64,000 bases of DNA from Nocardia sputorum (GTDB lineage: Bacteria; Actinomycetota; Actinomycetes; Mycobacteriales; Mycobacteriaceae), in contig NZ_AP026978.1 in assembly GCF_027924405.1 (NCBI RefSeq), positions 6,944,001 through 7,008,000 of the forward strand, in the 5' to 3' direction. The notes under the pieces are model-generated. The model saw only the letters and a list, made by a program, of their open reading frames with translations. It was not told where the DNA came from and did no database searches. Of this stretch, positions 8,931 to 18,902 are shown in pieces. Every line of letters starts with the position of its first letter. Position 1 is the stretch's first letter. The position numbers and the translations under genes are program-made.

Positions 8931-10391
8931 TCAGCTCTGCGTCTTCCACCATTCCAGTAGCGCGGCCTCGGCCTCGTCCCGGCTGAGCGGGCCGTGGTCG
9001 AGACGCAGCTCCTTCAGGTGGCGCCACGCCCGCCCCACGTCGGGTCCCGGAGACAGACCGAGCAGTTCCATGATCGCGTTGCCGTCCAGATCCGGGCGGA
9101 CCTTGGCGAGGTCTTCCTGCTCACGCAACCGTTCGATCCGTGCCTCGAGCTCGTCGTAGGTGGCGCGCAACGCGGCGGCCCGGCGCTTGTTGCGGGTGGT
9201 GCAGTCGGCGCGGACGAGTTTGTGCAGGCGGGGAAGCAGGTCGGCGGCATCGGTGACGTAACGGCGGACCGCGGAGTCGGTCCACTGGCCTTTGCCGTAA
9301 CCGTGGAAGCGAAGGTGCAGGAACACCAGCCGGGCGACGTCCTCGGTGAACTGCTTCGGGTACTTCAGCGCCCGCATCCGTTTGCGCACCATCTTCGCGC
9401 CGACCACCTCGTGGTGGTGGAAGCTGACGCCGCCGCCCGGCTCGTTGCGCTTGGTGTCGGGCTTGCCGATGTCGTGTAGCAGCGCGGCCCAGCGCAGTAC
9501 CAGGTCGGGGTCGCCGTCCTCCTGGTCGATCGCCTGCTCGAGCACGGTGAGCGAATGCCAGTAGACGTCCTTGTGCTGGTGGTGCTCGTCGATCTCCAGT
9601 TTCATCGCGGGCACCTCGGGCAGCACCCGCTGCGCCAGCCCGGTCTCGCACATGACGTTGATGCCGTCGATCGGGTGCGCGCCCCCGATGAGCTTGTCGA
9701 GTTCCACCCGCACCCGCTCGGCGGTGATGCGGTCGATCTGGTCGGCCATCGCGGTGATCGCGGCCCGCACCCGCGGATGCGGCTCGAACCCCAACTGGGA
9801 GACGAACCGCGCGGCGCGCAGCATGCGCAGCGGATCGTCGTTGAACGAATCCTCCGGCGCGGCAGGCGTGTCCAGCACGCCGTCGAGCAGGGCGGTCATG
9901 CCGTCGAGCGGATCGATGAACTCGAGCGCGCCGTCCGCGCCGATCTTCACGGCCATCGCGTTCACGGTGAAGTCGCGCCGCACCAGGTCTTCGTCGAGCG
10001 AGTCGCCGAAGGTCACCTGGGGGTTGCGGGACACCCGGTCGTAGCTATCCGCGCGGAAGGTGGTGATCTCCAGCTGCTGCCCGTCCTTGGCCGCGCTGAC
10101 CGTGCCGAACGCCAGACCGCCGGTGTCCCACAGATGGTCGGCCCACCCGCGCAGGATGTCCTGCACCGCCTCCGGCCGCGCGTCGGTGGTGAAATCCAGA
10201 TCGGTCCCCAACCGGCCGAGCACCGCGTCCCGCACGCTCCCGCCGACCAGGTACAGCTCGTGCCCCCGCGCCGCGAACATCTCGCCGAGCGGCGTCAGCA
10301 CATCGGCCAGCCCCCCGAGCGTCACCGCCGCGGCGGCCAGCAGTCGGGTACGTCTATCCAGCGCAGCGTCCTGAGACTTCGGCGAAACCAC
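8931..10391 (-). CDS. pcnA: CCA tRNA nucleotidyltransferase
   Basis: A 486-residue class II tRNA nucleotidyltransferase (PcnA, mycobacterial Rv3907c type) that adds or repairs the 3' CCA of tRNAs. The nucleotidyltransferase head has GGSVRDAVLGR followed by DLDFTTDA (catalytic DxD). The middle has the RNA/ATP-binding domain. A C-terminal HD phosphohydrolase domain is present with LLHDIGKPDTK and FHHHEVVG. I place the start at the GTG whose complement is 10389-10391; the frame extends further upstream, but only into the repeat-rich divergent region. Nocardial tRNA genes mostly lack encoded CCA, so this enzyme is essential. Confidence 0.92.
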   Translation of the reverse strand: MVSPKSQDAALDRRTRLLAAAAVTLGGLADVLTPLGEMFAARGHELYLVGGSVRDAVLGRLGTDLDFTTDARPEAVQDILRGWADHLWDTGGLAFGTVSAAKDGQQLEITTFRADSYDRVSRNPQVTFGDSLDEDLVRRDFTVNAMAVKIGADGALEFIDPLDGMTALLDGVLDTPAAPEDSFNDDPLRMLRAARFVSQLGFEPHPRVRAAITAMADQIDRITAERVRVELDKLIGGAHPIDGINVMCETGLAQRVLPEVPAMKLEIDEHHQHKDVYWHSLTVLEQAIDQEDGDPDLVLRWAALLHDIGKPDTKRNEPGGGVSFHHHEVVGAKMVRKRMRALKYPKQFTEDVARLVFLHLRFHGYGKGQWTDSAVRRYVTDAADLLPRLHKLVRADCTTRNKRRAAALRATYDELEARIERLREQEDLAKVRPDLDGNAIMELLGLSPGPDVGRAWRHLKELRLDHGPLSRDEAEAALLEWWKTQS

Positions 10392-10553
10392 GAATGAGCA
10401 GCTTACCGAGCCACGCCAACGATTATCGCAGCCCAGCCCACGCAGTAGCCCGGATATATAAGGACACCGACATGAGCCCAGCCAGCGACGTCCGCACAGC
10501 GCGCACCATCCCACTCCTGCCGACTACGCAGCCGCCACAACCGCGACCCTCCA

Positions 10554-10607
10554 GAAGCGAGACCGAGCATCCGCCGTTCGCGGCCCGGCTCGCGTCCGAG
10601 CGGCCGC
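10554..10607 (+). repeat. 54-bp direct repeat, copy 1
   Basis: Starts GAAGCGAGACCGAGCATC and ends GTCCGAGCGGCCGC. It is identical over 54 bases to 10728-10781. It probably belongs to a dispersed nocardial intergenic repeat family. Confidence 0.85.
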
Positions 10608-10727
10608 ACTTCCACGACAAACCACCAGCACCGGCCAGGCTCGAGATCACCCACTACCAGCCGCGCACCCCGGACCTCGAACTCGAAGACCGACGCACCC
10701 AGCCCACCCCGACCACGTCTTCCGAGC

Positions 10728-10781
10728 GAAGCGAGACCGAGCATCCGCCGTTCGCGGCCCGGCTCGCGTCCGAGCGGCCGC
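10728..10781 (+). repeat. 54-bp direct repeat, copy 2
   Basis: Second copy, exactly 174 bases downstream of the first. It is preceded by TCCGAGC, giving a GAGCGAAGCGAG junction also seen in related form (GAGCGAGCGTAGCGAGC) at the start of trxB, 20537-20553. Confidence 0.85.
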
Positions 10782-10890
10782 CGCGTCCGCGACGCAGTCG
10801 CCAGCGGCGGTCGCTCGAACGCGAGCCATGAGGGGGCCGCGAACACCCAGCGCCGCAGGCGCTGGAAAACAAACACAGTAGGATTGCCAG

Positions 10891-11427
10891 GTGTCTCCGG
10901 CCGATCGTGCGAACAGTCGACGCCGCCAGCCTCGGCGCCGCGGTTCGGCCACCAATGCCGCGAAGCCGCGGATGCGCACGGTGCGGGAGACCTCGGCGGG
11001 TGGGCTGGTGGTCGACGGCTTGGACGGCCCTGCGGAATCGCGTAGCGCGGCGCTCATCGGGCGCACCGATCGCCGCGGCCGGTTACTGTGGTCGCTGCCC
11101 AAAGGACATATCGAAGAAGGTGAGACCGCCGAGCAGACCGCGATCCGCGAGGTCGCCGAGGAGACCGGCATCAACGGTGTCGTGGTCGCCGAACTCGGCA
11201 GCATCGATTACTGGTTCGTGACCGATGGTCGGCGGGTACACAAAACGGTGCATCATTATCTGCTGCGTTCGGTCGGTGGCGAACTGTCCGACGCCGACGT
11301 GGAAGTGACCCAGGTCGCCTGGGTTCCGTTGAGTGAACTGGATTCTCGGCTGGCCTACGCAGATGAGCGGCGGCTGGCGGAGATGGCGAACAAGCTGATC
11401 GACCGGATGGAGACCGGCAAGCGATGA
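10891..11427 (+). CDS. mutT4: NUDIX hydrolase MutT4
   Basis: A 178-residue NUDIX hydrolase orthologous by position and sequence to mycobacterial MutT4 (Rv3908). A basic, disordered tail of about 30 residues precedes the domain. The Nudix box reads [16 protein letters not shown] followed by VAEETG, with all acidic metal ligands present. LLWSLPKGH and the [20 protein letters not shown] segment are typical of the mutT4 group. The start is GTG 10891. Its stop codon overlaps the next gene's start (ATGA, 11424-11427), so the two are translationally coupled. Function: removal of damaged or regulatory nucleotides; the exact substrate is not established by the sequence. Confidence 0.9.
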   Translation: MSPADRANSRRRQPRRRGSATNAAKPRMRTVRETSAGGLVVDGLDGPAESRSAALIGRTDRRGRLLWSLPKGHIEEGETAEQTAIREVAEETGINGVVVAELGSIDYWFVTDGRRVHKTVHHYLLRSVGGELSDADVEVTQVAWVPLSELDSRLAYADERRLAEMANKLIDRMETGKR

Positions 11428-14012
11428 CGCGTGGACTGTTCCGGATCTTCGTGGCGGTCCTGACCATCCTCGGCCCGGTGACGACGCTGCCACTGCTCGA
11501 TTCCGCGTCGGCCGTTGCGCAACCCGCTGGATCCGGCACTTCGACGAATCCCAAATTCTTGAAGTTGTCCCTCGATTCGGTGACGCCGACCACAGTGACC
11601 ACCAGCAGCGACTCCCAGCTCACGGTGGCGGGGACGGTCACCAACATCGGCGATCGTGTGGTGGACGACGTCAGCATCCGCGTCCAGCGGGCGGCGGCGA
11701 TCACCGCGCCGGCCGGATTGCGCGCCACGTTGCGCCTCGACGAGGTCAATTACGACGTGAACGGCGAGTTCGAGGACATCGCGCAGCGGCTCAATCCGGG
11801 CCAGCGCAAACAGTTCACGCTGAGCATCCCGTTGCGCTCGGAAAGCGGCGCCACGTCGTTGCGCATCACCGAACCCGGCGTCTACCCGCTGCTGCTGAAC
11901 GTGAACGGCGAACCGGCTTACGGCACGCAGGCCCGGCTCGACGACGCCAGGTTCCTGCTCCCGGTGCTCGGCGTACCGCCCGCCCCTGGCGACGAGGCTC
12001 CGCCGGTGCCCGCGCCCACCGACGCACCGGTGGCGACGACGTTGCTGTGGCCGCTGGCCGACCGGCCGCGGCAGGTCGGTGGTCATCCGGGCAGCGTGGA
12101 CGGCAAGGTGGAACTCACTGACGACGAATTGGCCGCTTCGCTCGGCAAGGGCGGCCGTCTGGATCAACTGCTGGCCGCGCTGGAGGGGACGTTGAACCCG
12201 GGCGCGGGCCGCGGCAACGCCGATCTGGCCTCGGCCGTGTGCCTGGCCGTCGACCCCGACCTGCTGCTCACCGTGCGCGCGATGACCAAGGGTTACCGGG
12301 TGCTGGCCAGCCCGTCCGATCCCGACGGGGCGACCAGGGCGGGCGCAGGCGCCGAGCAGGCGCAGACCTGGCTGGACCGGTTGCGCGCGCTGGCCGGCTC
12401 GATGTGCACCGTCGCGCTGCCGTTCGCGCAGGTCGACCTCACCGCGCTGGCCGCGGTCAACGACCCGGCGCTGTCGGCGCGTGCGATCAACGAACCGGCC
12501 GAGATCATCGACTCGATCCTCTCCACCCGGTCGGTGCGCGGGGTCAGCCTGCCGGATTCGGGCAGTATCGACCACGGCGCGGGCGTCCTGTTGCGCAGTC
12601 ACGGTTTCGGCACCGCCGTGCTCGCCTCGACGGCGGCCGTTGCGCAGGGCAGCGCGGATTGGGCACAGTCCAGTAGTGCGAGCGGCCAGGCCACGACCGG
12701 CGCGAACGAGGTCGCCTCCACCGCGGACCCGGCGATCCCGGAAGTGGTGCGGCTGCCCGAGATCACCGCGAGTCAGCCGACCGCACCGGCACCCGCACCA
12801 CCGGTCACGGGGAATCCGGCGCCGCCCGTCGCGAGTGCGCCCACCCCTGCCGCCGACCCCGCCCTGCATGCGGTGACGTTCGACATCTGGTCGGCGACGG
12901 CGCTCGCCGCAGTGGGCTCGAATCCGCCCACCCCGCCGTTCACCCCGTCCCGCGTGCGCTACGACGTCACCAACGACTCGCGCGCGGCACGGTTGCAGGA
13001 CGCTCTCGGGGCCATCTCCTGGAGCGCGCTGCACCCGGAGACGAACCGGTCGCGGTCGCTGTTGCTCGCCCCTCCGCAGCAGTGGGGTGCGAACCGGGAC
13101 GAGGCCACCGCCCTGCTGCGCCAAGTCGACCAGCTGTTGCGCGGCAACCTCGCCACCGCGCGTCCGTTTCATGATCTGGTGGCGCTGCCGCCGGACCCCC
13201 AGCCCTACGAGCTGGACTATCTGCCGCAGGCGGCGCAGGACGCGGTGCCGGACCGGTTCCTGCCGCCCGTGCGCGACCAGAGCCGTCGGATCACCGAGAT
13301 GATGCGCGCCCTGGTGGACGTGCCCGAGGCCGAACCGACGCCGCACGATTTCCTGACACCGCTGCGCGACGACCTGCTGCGCGTGCTCAGCCTCTCGGAT
13401 CGGCGCGCAGGCGACGCCGCGCCGCCGGATACGTTCGCCCAGCGGCGGCTGGACCAGAACACGCGCACGATGGACAAGCTCTATCGCTCGGTTACCGTGC
13501 TTCCGCCGGGCGGTGTGTACACGCTCGCGTCCGAGCAGAGCCCCCTGCTGCTGGTCGCCCGCAACGATCTGCCGGTGGCGATCCGGGTCAGATTCCGGAT
13601 CGAGGCGCCGGCCGAGACGCAGATCACCGATCCCGGCGAGCAGCAGCTCCCGGCGAACGGGTCGCGGTCCTTCCAGATCCCGACGGAGGTCAGCGACAGC
13701 CGGAATCTGGTCATCCCGATCTCCCTCACCACACCGGAGGGCGTCGCGCTCGGCAATCCCACCCAGGTCTCGGTGCGTTCGAATGCCTACGGCAAGGCGT
13801 TGGCGATAATTACGGGATGCGCCGCACTCCTGCTGCTCCTGCTTGCCGGTCGCCGTTTGTGGCGCCGGTTCCGCGGGCAGCCCGATCCGGCCGACGAGGG
13901 CTTCGATCCGGGAACCAGGCGGCGGGTGAACCGATACCGGCGTGCGCGCCTGCGCGTGCTGCGCGCCCAGGAACAAGAGCGCGAGCAGCAGCAGCTGCAG
14001 GAGACGCGGTGA
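11424..14012 (+). CDS. Large exported membrane-anchored protein (DUF6049 family)
   Basis: An 862-residue protein homologous by position to mycobacterial Rv3909. Residues 1-33 form a signal peptide ([21 protein letters not shown], then ASAVAQ). The large extracytoplasmic part begins with an Ig-like segment ([23 protein letters not shown]) and contains a Pro/Ala-rich insert near residue 450. A single helix near residues 792-810 ([16 protein letters not shown]) anchors it, followed by a basic cytoplasmic tail ending in Gln/Glu-rich residues. It lies between mutT4 and murJ in all Mycobacteriales I know, suggesting a role in envelope assembly. The biochemical function is unknown. Confidence 0.85.
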   Translation: MTRGLFRIFVAVLTILGPVTTLPLLDSASAVAQPAGSGTSTNPKFLKLSLDSVTPTTVTTSSDSQLTVAGTVTNIGDRVVDDVSIRVQRAAAITAPAGLRATLRLDEVNYDVNGEFEDIAQRLNPGQRKQFTLSIPLRSESGATSLRITEPGVYPLLLNVNGEPAYGTQARLDDARFLLPVLGVPPAPGDEAPPVPAPTDAPVATTLLWPLADRPRQVGGHPGSVDGKVELTDDELAASLGKGGRLDQLLAALEGTLNPGAGRGNADLASAVCLAVDPDLLLTVRAMTKGYRVLASPSDPDGATRAGAGAEQAQTWLDRLRALAGSMCTVALPFAQVDLTALAAVNDPALSARAINEPAEIIDSILSTRSVRGVSLPDSGSIDHGAGVLLRSHGFGTAVLASTAAVAQGSADWAQSSSASGQATTGANEVASTADPAIPEVVRLPEITASQPTAPAPAPPVTGNPAPPVASAPTPAADPALHAVTFDIWSATALAAVGSNPPTPPFTPSRVRYDVTNDSRAARLQDALGAISWSALHPETNRSRSLLLAPPQQWGANRDEATALLRQVDQLLRGNLATARPFHDLVALPPDPQPYELDYLPQAAQDAVPDRFLPPVRDQSRRITEMMRALVDVPEAEPTPHDFLTPLRDDLLRVLSLSDRRAGDAAPPDTFAQRRLDQNTRTMDKLYRSVTVLPPGGVYTLASEQSPLLLVARNDLPVAIRVRFRIEAPAETQITDPGEQQLPANGSRSFQIPTEVSDSRNLVIPISLTTPEGVALGNPTQVSVRSNAYGKALAIITGCAALLLLLLAGRRLWRRFRGQPDPADEGFDPGTRRRVNRYRRARLRVLRAQEQEREQQQLQETR

Positions 14013-14238
14013 CGGATCCCGCTTCGACGGGGCCCCGAGAACAGCTGCTACCTGCGTCGATGTGGGGTACCGGGGTGTCGTGTGGCACGGTGGAGGACAA
14101 TCACAGTGTTCCTGAGCCGGTCCGATCCGGAGGGGGACCATTGACAGAATGTTCGCCGACCATGGCGGACCGTTGCGGCGAGTCGCGGCTCACCGCACCG
14201 ATGGGGGTGCGGACATCCCGGCTGGTACAGGAGGCATG

Positions 14239-17200
14239 ATGAGCGACGATGACATATCGGCTCATCGCCCTCGACCAAACGACCGACTCGACGGGCCACC
14301 GGCTCGTCGAGCGCCGGTCGCTCCTTGGGAACGCGGCCCTGCCCACTCCGAAGCCGAGCAGCCCGGCGTGAACGGCGGCCCCTATCCCGAGGGCCGGCCG
14401 CCGCGGGTGCCGCAGGTCAGTCGTCCTCCGGCCGGGCCGCAGCGGCCGGACCAGCGCATGGCTCCGCCGCCTCCTCCTCCCGCCCGGCCCATGCCGCCGG
14501 TACCACCACCACCGCGCCCCGGGCCCGTGCCGAACCCGCGGCCGTATCCCGCTCCGCCGCCTGCGGCCGGTCCGGGACAACCGCGGCCGGTTCCTCCTGT
14601 GCCCGCTCGTCCGGGCCCCGTGCCTGCCGGTCCGCCGCCAGGCTCCGCCCGGCAGGCGCCGCCGCCTATCGCACCGCGCGGTCCGCAGTCCGGCGCGATT
14701 CCGGCCGCGCCGCGTCCACCCCGATCCGGCGCCATACCTGCGGTGCCGCGTCCCCCGCAGTCGGGCCCGATCCCGGCCGCGCCGCGTCCGGCCCGGTCCG
14801 GGCCGATGCCGGCCGTCGCGCCGGAATCCGAGCGGGTGCCGCCGCCGCGCTACGCTCCGCCGCAGCCACAGCAGTTCCCGCCGCCCCGCCAACGGCCCGC
14901 CGCCCCGGTCCGGCACGAGCCCGCGGAACCGGATCGCCCGCGGACGAGGGAGTGGCCTGCCGCCACCGACACCGCGGAGCCGCCGAAGACGGATGAATCG
15001 AAGCAGAGCGCGAGCTCCCGGTTGCTCAGCGACTCGGGATCGATCGCATTCGCGACGCTGATCAGCCGGATCACCGGTTTCGGCAAGCAACTACTGCTGC
15101 TGACCGTGCTCGGCCCGGCCATCGCCAGCGCGTTCACCGTCGCCAGCCAGATTCCGAACATGATCGCGGAACTGGTGCTCGGCGCGGTGCTCACCGCCAT
15201 CGTGGTACCCACGCTGGTGCGCGCGGAGCAGGAGGATCCGGATCGCGGAGCGGCGTTCGTCCGCCGCCTGGTGACCGCCGCTTTCGTGGTCCTGGCGACG
15301 GCCGCGCTGCTGGCGACCGCCGCGGCGCCGGTGCTCACCACGCATGTTTTCCTCTCCGACGACGGCCAGGTCAACACGGCGCTCACCACGGCGCTGGCTT
15401 TCCTGCTGTTGCCCGCGATCCTTTTCTATGGCATGTCGGCGCTGCTCACGGCGATCCTGAACACCCGGCAGATGTTCAAGCCCGGCGCGTGGGCGCCGGT
15501 GCTGAACAACCTGGTCGTGCTCACCGTGCTCGGCTTGTACGTGCTGATGCCCGGGGAGATCACGCTGGACCCGGTCCGCATGAGCGACCCGAAGCTGTTG
15601 GTGCTCGGCGTCGGCGTCACGGTGGGCGTGGTGGTGCAGGCGGTGAGCCTGCTTCCGGCGATCCGGAGGTCGGGCATCGACCTGCGCCCGCTGTGGGGAG
15701 TCGACGATCGCCTCAAGCAGTTCGGCGGCATGGGCGCGGCGATCATCCTGTACGTCCTGATCAGCCAGGCGGGCTTCGTCTTCGCCACGCGGATCTCCTC
15801 GCACGCGGACGCGGCGGGCCCGGCCATCTACAACAACGCCTGGCTGCTGCTGCAGTTGCCCTACGGCGTGCTCGGGGTCACGGTGCTCACCGCGATCATG
15901 CCGCGGCTGAGCCGCAACGCCGCCGCCGACGACACGCCGGCTGTGGTCGACGACCTCTCCGCCGCTACCCGGTTGACCATGATCGCGCTGGTCCCCGTGG
16001 TCACCTTCCTCACGCTGGCCGGTCCGCAGGTCGGGCAGGCGCTCTACGGCTACGGCAACTTCGGTTCGGACGCCGAGCGGCTCGGGCTCGCGGTCAGCTG
16101 GTCGGCGTTCGCGCTGATCCCGTACTCGTTGGTGCTGATCCACCTGCGGGTGTTCTACGCCAGGGAGCAGGCGTGGATTCCGACTTGGATCATCCTCGGC
16201 ATCACCGCCGCCAAGATCGTCTTCTCCGCGCTGGCTCCGGTCATCACCGACGCCGAGCACGTGGTGATCGCGCTCGGCGTCGCGAACGGCCTCGGTTTCG
16301 CGGTGGGCGCCGTGGTGGGCGGTTTCCTGCTGCACCGCAGTCTCGGGGATCTCCGGATGGCCAATGTCGGCCGCACAGTGACTCGTGTCGTGCTTGCGTC
16401 ACTCGCGGGCGGCGCGGTGATGTGGATCGTGGACCGGGTACTCGGTCTGGATCGGCTGACCGCGTCCTTCGGCGGCCCCGGGTCCCTGATCCGGGTGGCG
16501 ATCACCGCGATCGTCATGTTCGCGGTGGCCTTCGGCCTGATGCGACTCGCCGGTATCCCGGAGATCGTCGCCATCACCGTGGCCATCTCGCGGCGCCTCG
16601 GCTGGACGCCGCCCGCGCCGGATCTCGATCTGGAGAGCCCGGCCGAGGATCCGTACGTCACGCAGGTACTGCGCAGGCCCGATCCCTACCTGGCATACCC
16701 GCGGTTCGATCCGTACATGGATGCCCAGACCATGGTGCTGCCGGTAATCAGACCCGATGCCGTTGACCGCACCGGCATGGGGGAGTTCCCGTACCCTGTT
16801 CGGCAGAGAAGCACAAGTGGCGAATTCGCCGGAACCTCGACATACCAGGGCGAAGGAGGACCGAGGGTGAGCGACGACGCGGTGGGCGGCGTCCCGGCCG
16901 CCGATTCTTCTGCGACCACGCCCGGCGGATTGTCCACCGATGTACCGCCGACCGCGGGGGAGCAGTCGGATCCCGCGTACGCGAGCAAGCAGCCGGGCAC
17001 GGCCGCACCGGATCAGGACGCGCCGAGATCGCAGGAGAATCAGCTGCCGCCGCGCGATCCGATGTACGACACCGGGATGATTCCCATCGGCTCGCCGGAG
17101 ATGCCGCCGATGGGCGGGGAGAACCTGGGCGCCCGGCGGATCCCGCGCGGCCCCAAGCTGATCCCGGGCGCTTCGGTGGCAGGCGGCCGCTATCGCCTGC

Positions 17201-18672
17201 TGGCCAGCCACGGCGGCGCCCGCGGCTTGAAGTTCTGGCAGGCGCTGGACATCAAACTCGATCGCGAGGTCGCGCTGACCTTCGTCGACGCCGACCAGAA
17301 GGCGACGGAGAACTCCGGGCAGGACGGCCCGCAGGCGATCCTGTCCCGGACGCTGCGCCTCGGCCGGATCAACTCGCCCGGCCTGGCCCGCGTCTTGGAC
17401 GTGGTGCGCGGCAGCTCCGGCGGCATCGTGGTGGCGGAGTGGACGCCGGGCCGTTCGCTGCGCGAGATGGCCGAGACGGTGCCCTCGCCGATCGGCGCGG
17501 CGCGCGCCATCCGCGCCCTCGCCTCGGCGGCCGAGCTGGCGCACCGCGGCGGTGGATCGCTGTCCATCGATCATCCCGACCGGGTGCGCATCAGCGCCTC
17601 GGGCGATGCGGTGCTCGCCTTCCCCGGCACGCTGTCGGACTCGGACGCGCAATCCGACGTGCGTGGCCTCGGTGCGATGCTCTACGCGCTCATCACCGCC
17701 CGCTGGCCGATCCGCTCGGGCGGCGTCACCGGCACCGCCGCGACGGTCGGCGGACTTCGGCTGGCGGACTTCGGCCCGGACGGAACTCCGGTGGAGCCGC
17801 GCCAGATCCGTCCCGAGGTGCCGTTCGAGATCTCCGCGGTCGCCGTGCGCTCGCTGGAGTCGAACAAGGGCGTGCGGACGGCGGCGACGGTGCAGCACGT
17901 GCTGGAGCAGGCGTCGGTAGTCGATCAGAAGACCGATTTCATCCCGGTGCTGCGCCTGGGCCAGCGGGCGCCCGCGAATATGGACGACTCGCTCGCCGAT
18001 CCGGAACTGCTCGCGGCCGAACGCGAACGCTCGCAGCGAATGATGTGGATCATGGTCGGCCTCGGCATTCTCGCCGCGCTGGTGGTCGGCATCGTGATCT
18101 GGTGGATGGTCAGCGTGTTCGCGCCGACCGCTTCCGAGGCTCCGCTCAACGAGCAGCGCAATATCGGCCTGACCACGAACAACCAGCCGGTGCCGACACC
18201 CGCCGCCGCTGGCCCGAACCTGACCTCGACCGGTGCGCCGGTCCCGGTGACAGGTGTGTCGGTGTTCTCGCCGGAGGGCACCGCCGACGGCGTCGCCAAC
18301 GTCCAGGCGGTGCTGGACAACGATCCGGGCACCCAGTGGCGCACCGATCAGTACTTCCAGCAGTTCCCGGCGCTCAAGAAGGGCGTCGGGCTGCTCGCCA
18401 CGCTGCCTGCCCCGGCCAAGCTCACGAACGTCTCGATCAACTCGCCCAGCGCGGGCACGTCGGTGGAGATCCGCACCTCGCCCACCGGCTCGCCGACGCT
18501 GGATCAGACCCAGCTGATCGGTTCCGCCCGGCTCGACGACGGTGTCACCGACATCCCGGTGCGTGCCGACCAGGCCGCCCGCTACGTGCTGGTCTGGATC
18601 ACCGGACTGGGGAATTCCGGAGGACAGTTCCAGACCGCAATTTCCGATATCCGTTTCGACGTCGCGCCGTAG
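14239..18672 (+). CDS. murJ: MurJ lipid II flippase fused to pseudokinase
   Basis: A 1477-residue protein equivalent to mycobacterial MviN (Rv3910). Residues 1-250 are a Pro-rich tail with four near-repeats of a 13-residue SGxIPAxPRPP unit. Residues about 265-790 are the MurJ/MviN membrane core (LISRITGFGKQLLLLTVLG at its start) that flips lipid II. Residues about 975-1230 resemble a Ser/Thr kinase fold but lack the catalytic Lys and HRD, so it is a pseudokinase; in mycobacteria this part is phosphorylated by PknB and recruits FhaA. One helix follows (1267-1294), then an extracellular discoidin-like domain with LDNDPGTQWRT. AGGAGG at 14229-14234 serves two adjacent ATGs (14236, 14239); spacing favours the second. 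Confidence 0.9.
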   Translation: MSDDDISAHRPRPNDRLDGPPARRAPVAPWERGPAHSEAEQPGVNGGPYPEGRPPRVPQVSRPPAGPQRPDQRMAPPPPPPARPMPPVPPPPRPGPVPNPRPYPAPPPAAGPGQPRPVPPVPARPGPVPAGPPPGSARQAPPPIAPRGPQSGAIPAAPRPPRSGAIPAVPRPPQSGPIPAAPRPARSGPMPAVAPESERVPPPRYAPPQPQQFPPPRQRPAAPVRHEPAEPDRPRTREWPAATDTAEPPKTDESKQSASSRLLSDSGSIAFATLISRITGFGKQLLLLTVLGPAIASAFTVASQIPNMIAELVLGAVLTAIVVPTLVRAEQEDPDRGAAFVRRLVTAAFVVLATAALLATAAAPVLTTHVFLSDDGQVNTALTTALAFLLLPAILFYGMSALLTAILNTRQMFKPGAWAPVLNNLVVLTVLGLYVLMPGEITLDPVRMSDPKLLVLGVGVTVGVVVQAVSLLPAIRRSGIDLRPLWGVDDRLKQFGGMGAAIILYVLISQAGFVFATRISSHADAAGPAIYNNAWLLLQLPYGVLGVTVLTAIMPRLSRNAAADDTPAVVDDLSAATRLTMIALVPVVTFLTLAGPQVGQALYGYGNFGSDAERLGLAVSWSAFALIPYSLVLIHLRVFYAREQAWIPTWIILGITAAKIVFSALAPVITDAEHVVIALGVANGLGFAVGAVVGGFLLHRSLGDLRMANVGRTVTRVVLASLAGGAVMWIVDRVLGLDRLTASFGGPGSLIRVAITAIVMFAVAFGLMRLAGIPEIVAITVAISRRLGWTPPAPDLDLESPAEDPYVTQVLRRPDPYLAYPRFDPYMDAQTMVLPVIRPDAVDRTGMGEFPYPVRQRSTSGEFAGTSTYQGEGGPRVSDDAVGGVPAADSSATTPGGLSTDVPPTAGEQSDPAYASKQPGTAAPDQDAPRSQENQLPPRDPMYDTGMIPIGSPEMPPMGGENLGARRIPRGPKLIPGASVAGGRYRLLASHGGARGLKFWQALDIKLDREVALTFVDADQKATENSGQDGPQAILSRTLRLGRINSPGLARVLDVVRGSSGGIVVAEWTPGRSLREMAETVPSPIGAARAIRALASAAELAHRGGGSLSIDHPDRVRISASGDAVLAFPGTLSDSDAQSDVRGLGAMLYALITARWPIRSGGVTGTAATVGGLRLADFGPDGTPVEPRQIRPEVPFEISAVAVRSLESNKGVRTAATVQHVLEQASVVDQKTDFIPVLRLGQRAPANMDDSLADPELLAAERERSQRMMWIMVGLGILAALVVGIVIWWMVSVFAPTASEAPLNEQRNIGLTTNNQPVPTPAAAGPNLTSTGAPVPVTGVSVFSPEGTADGVANVQAVLDNDPGTQWRTDQYFQQFPALKKGVGLLATLPAPAKLTNVSINSPSAGTSVEIRTSPTGSPTLDQTQLIGSARLDDGVTDIPVRADQAARYVLVWITGLGNSGGQFQTAISDIRFDVAP
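16853..16869 (+). promoter_or_regulatory. Internal ribosome-binding site and GTG within murJ
   Basis: AAGGAGGACCGAGG (16853-16866) sits directly before an in-frame GTG at 16867-16869, which would give VSDDAVGG, echoing the MSDDDIS start of the full protein. Initiation here would yield a 601-residue protein with the pseudokinase, membrane helix and discoidin-like domain but no flippase. Confidence 0.45.
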
Positions 18673-18902
18673 CCGGCCTTCCCGCCGCGCTGTCGTTCGC
18701 GCGGATTCGTAGCGCACGTCGAGCATCGCATTGCTCCGTACCGGCTCGACACTTGGTTGCTGCCAAAACGTTACGGACGATATGATCTTCGGGCGCTCTC
18801 AGCAGGGGAGCTTCCCGGGTTCTGGCGTATTCGTTCCTGGATGCTGCGAAGTCTCGGTAATGGTCGATCAGCCCATTGCCGCCGTGAGGGCCGTCCAAGG
18901 GG

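Larger units (their letters stand above)
10392..10890. other. Repeat-bearing divergent intergenic region
   Basis: About 500 bases separate pcnA and mutT4. The stretch holds two identical 54-bp copies of a GC-rich element (listed separately) joined by unrelated sequence, plus GAGCGAAGCGAG-type short repeats. An open frame (ATG at 10472, ending 10831, with AAGGACA upstream) reads through both copies in the same frame because they are 174 bases apart. Its composition (Pro, Arg, Ser, Glu) looks repeat-derived, so I do not call it a gene. Promoters for both flanking genes should lie here. Confidence 0.6.

Noticed and set aside
10472..10831. Open frame with AAGGACA and ATG in the pcnA-mutT4 gap
   Set aside because: It reads through both 54-bp repeats and has repeat-like composition with no recognisable family; treated as repeat DNA.
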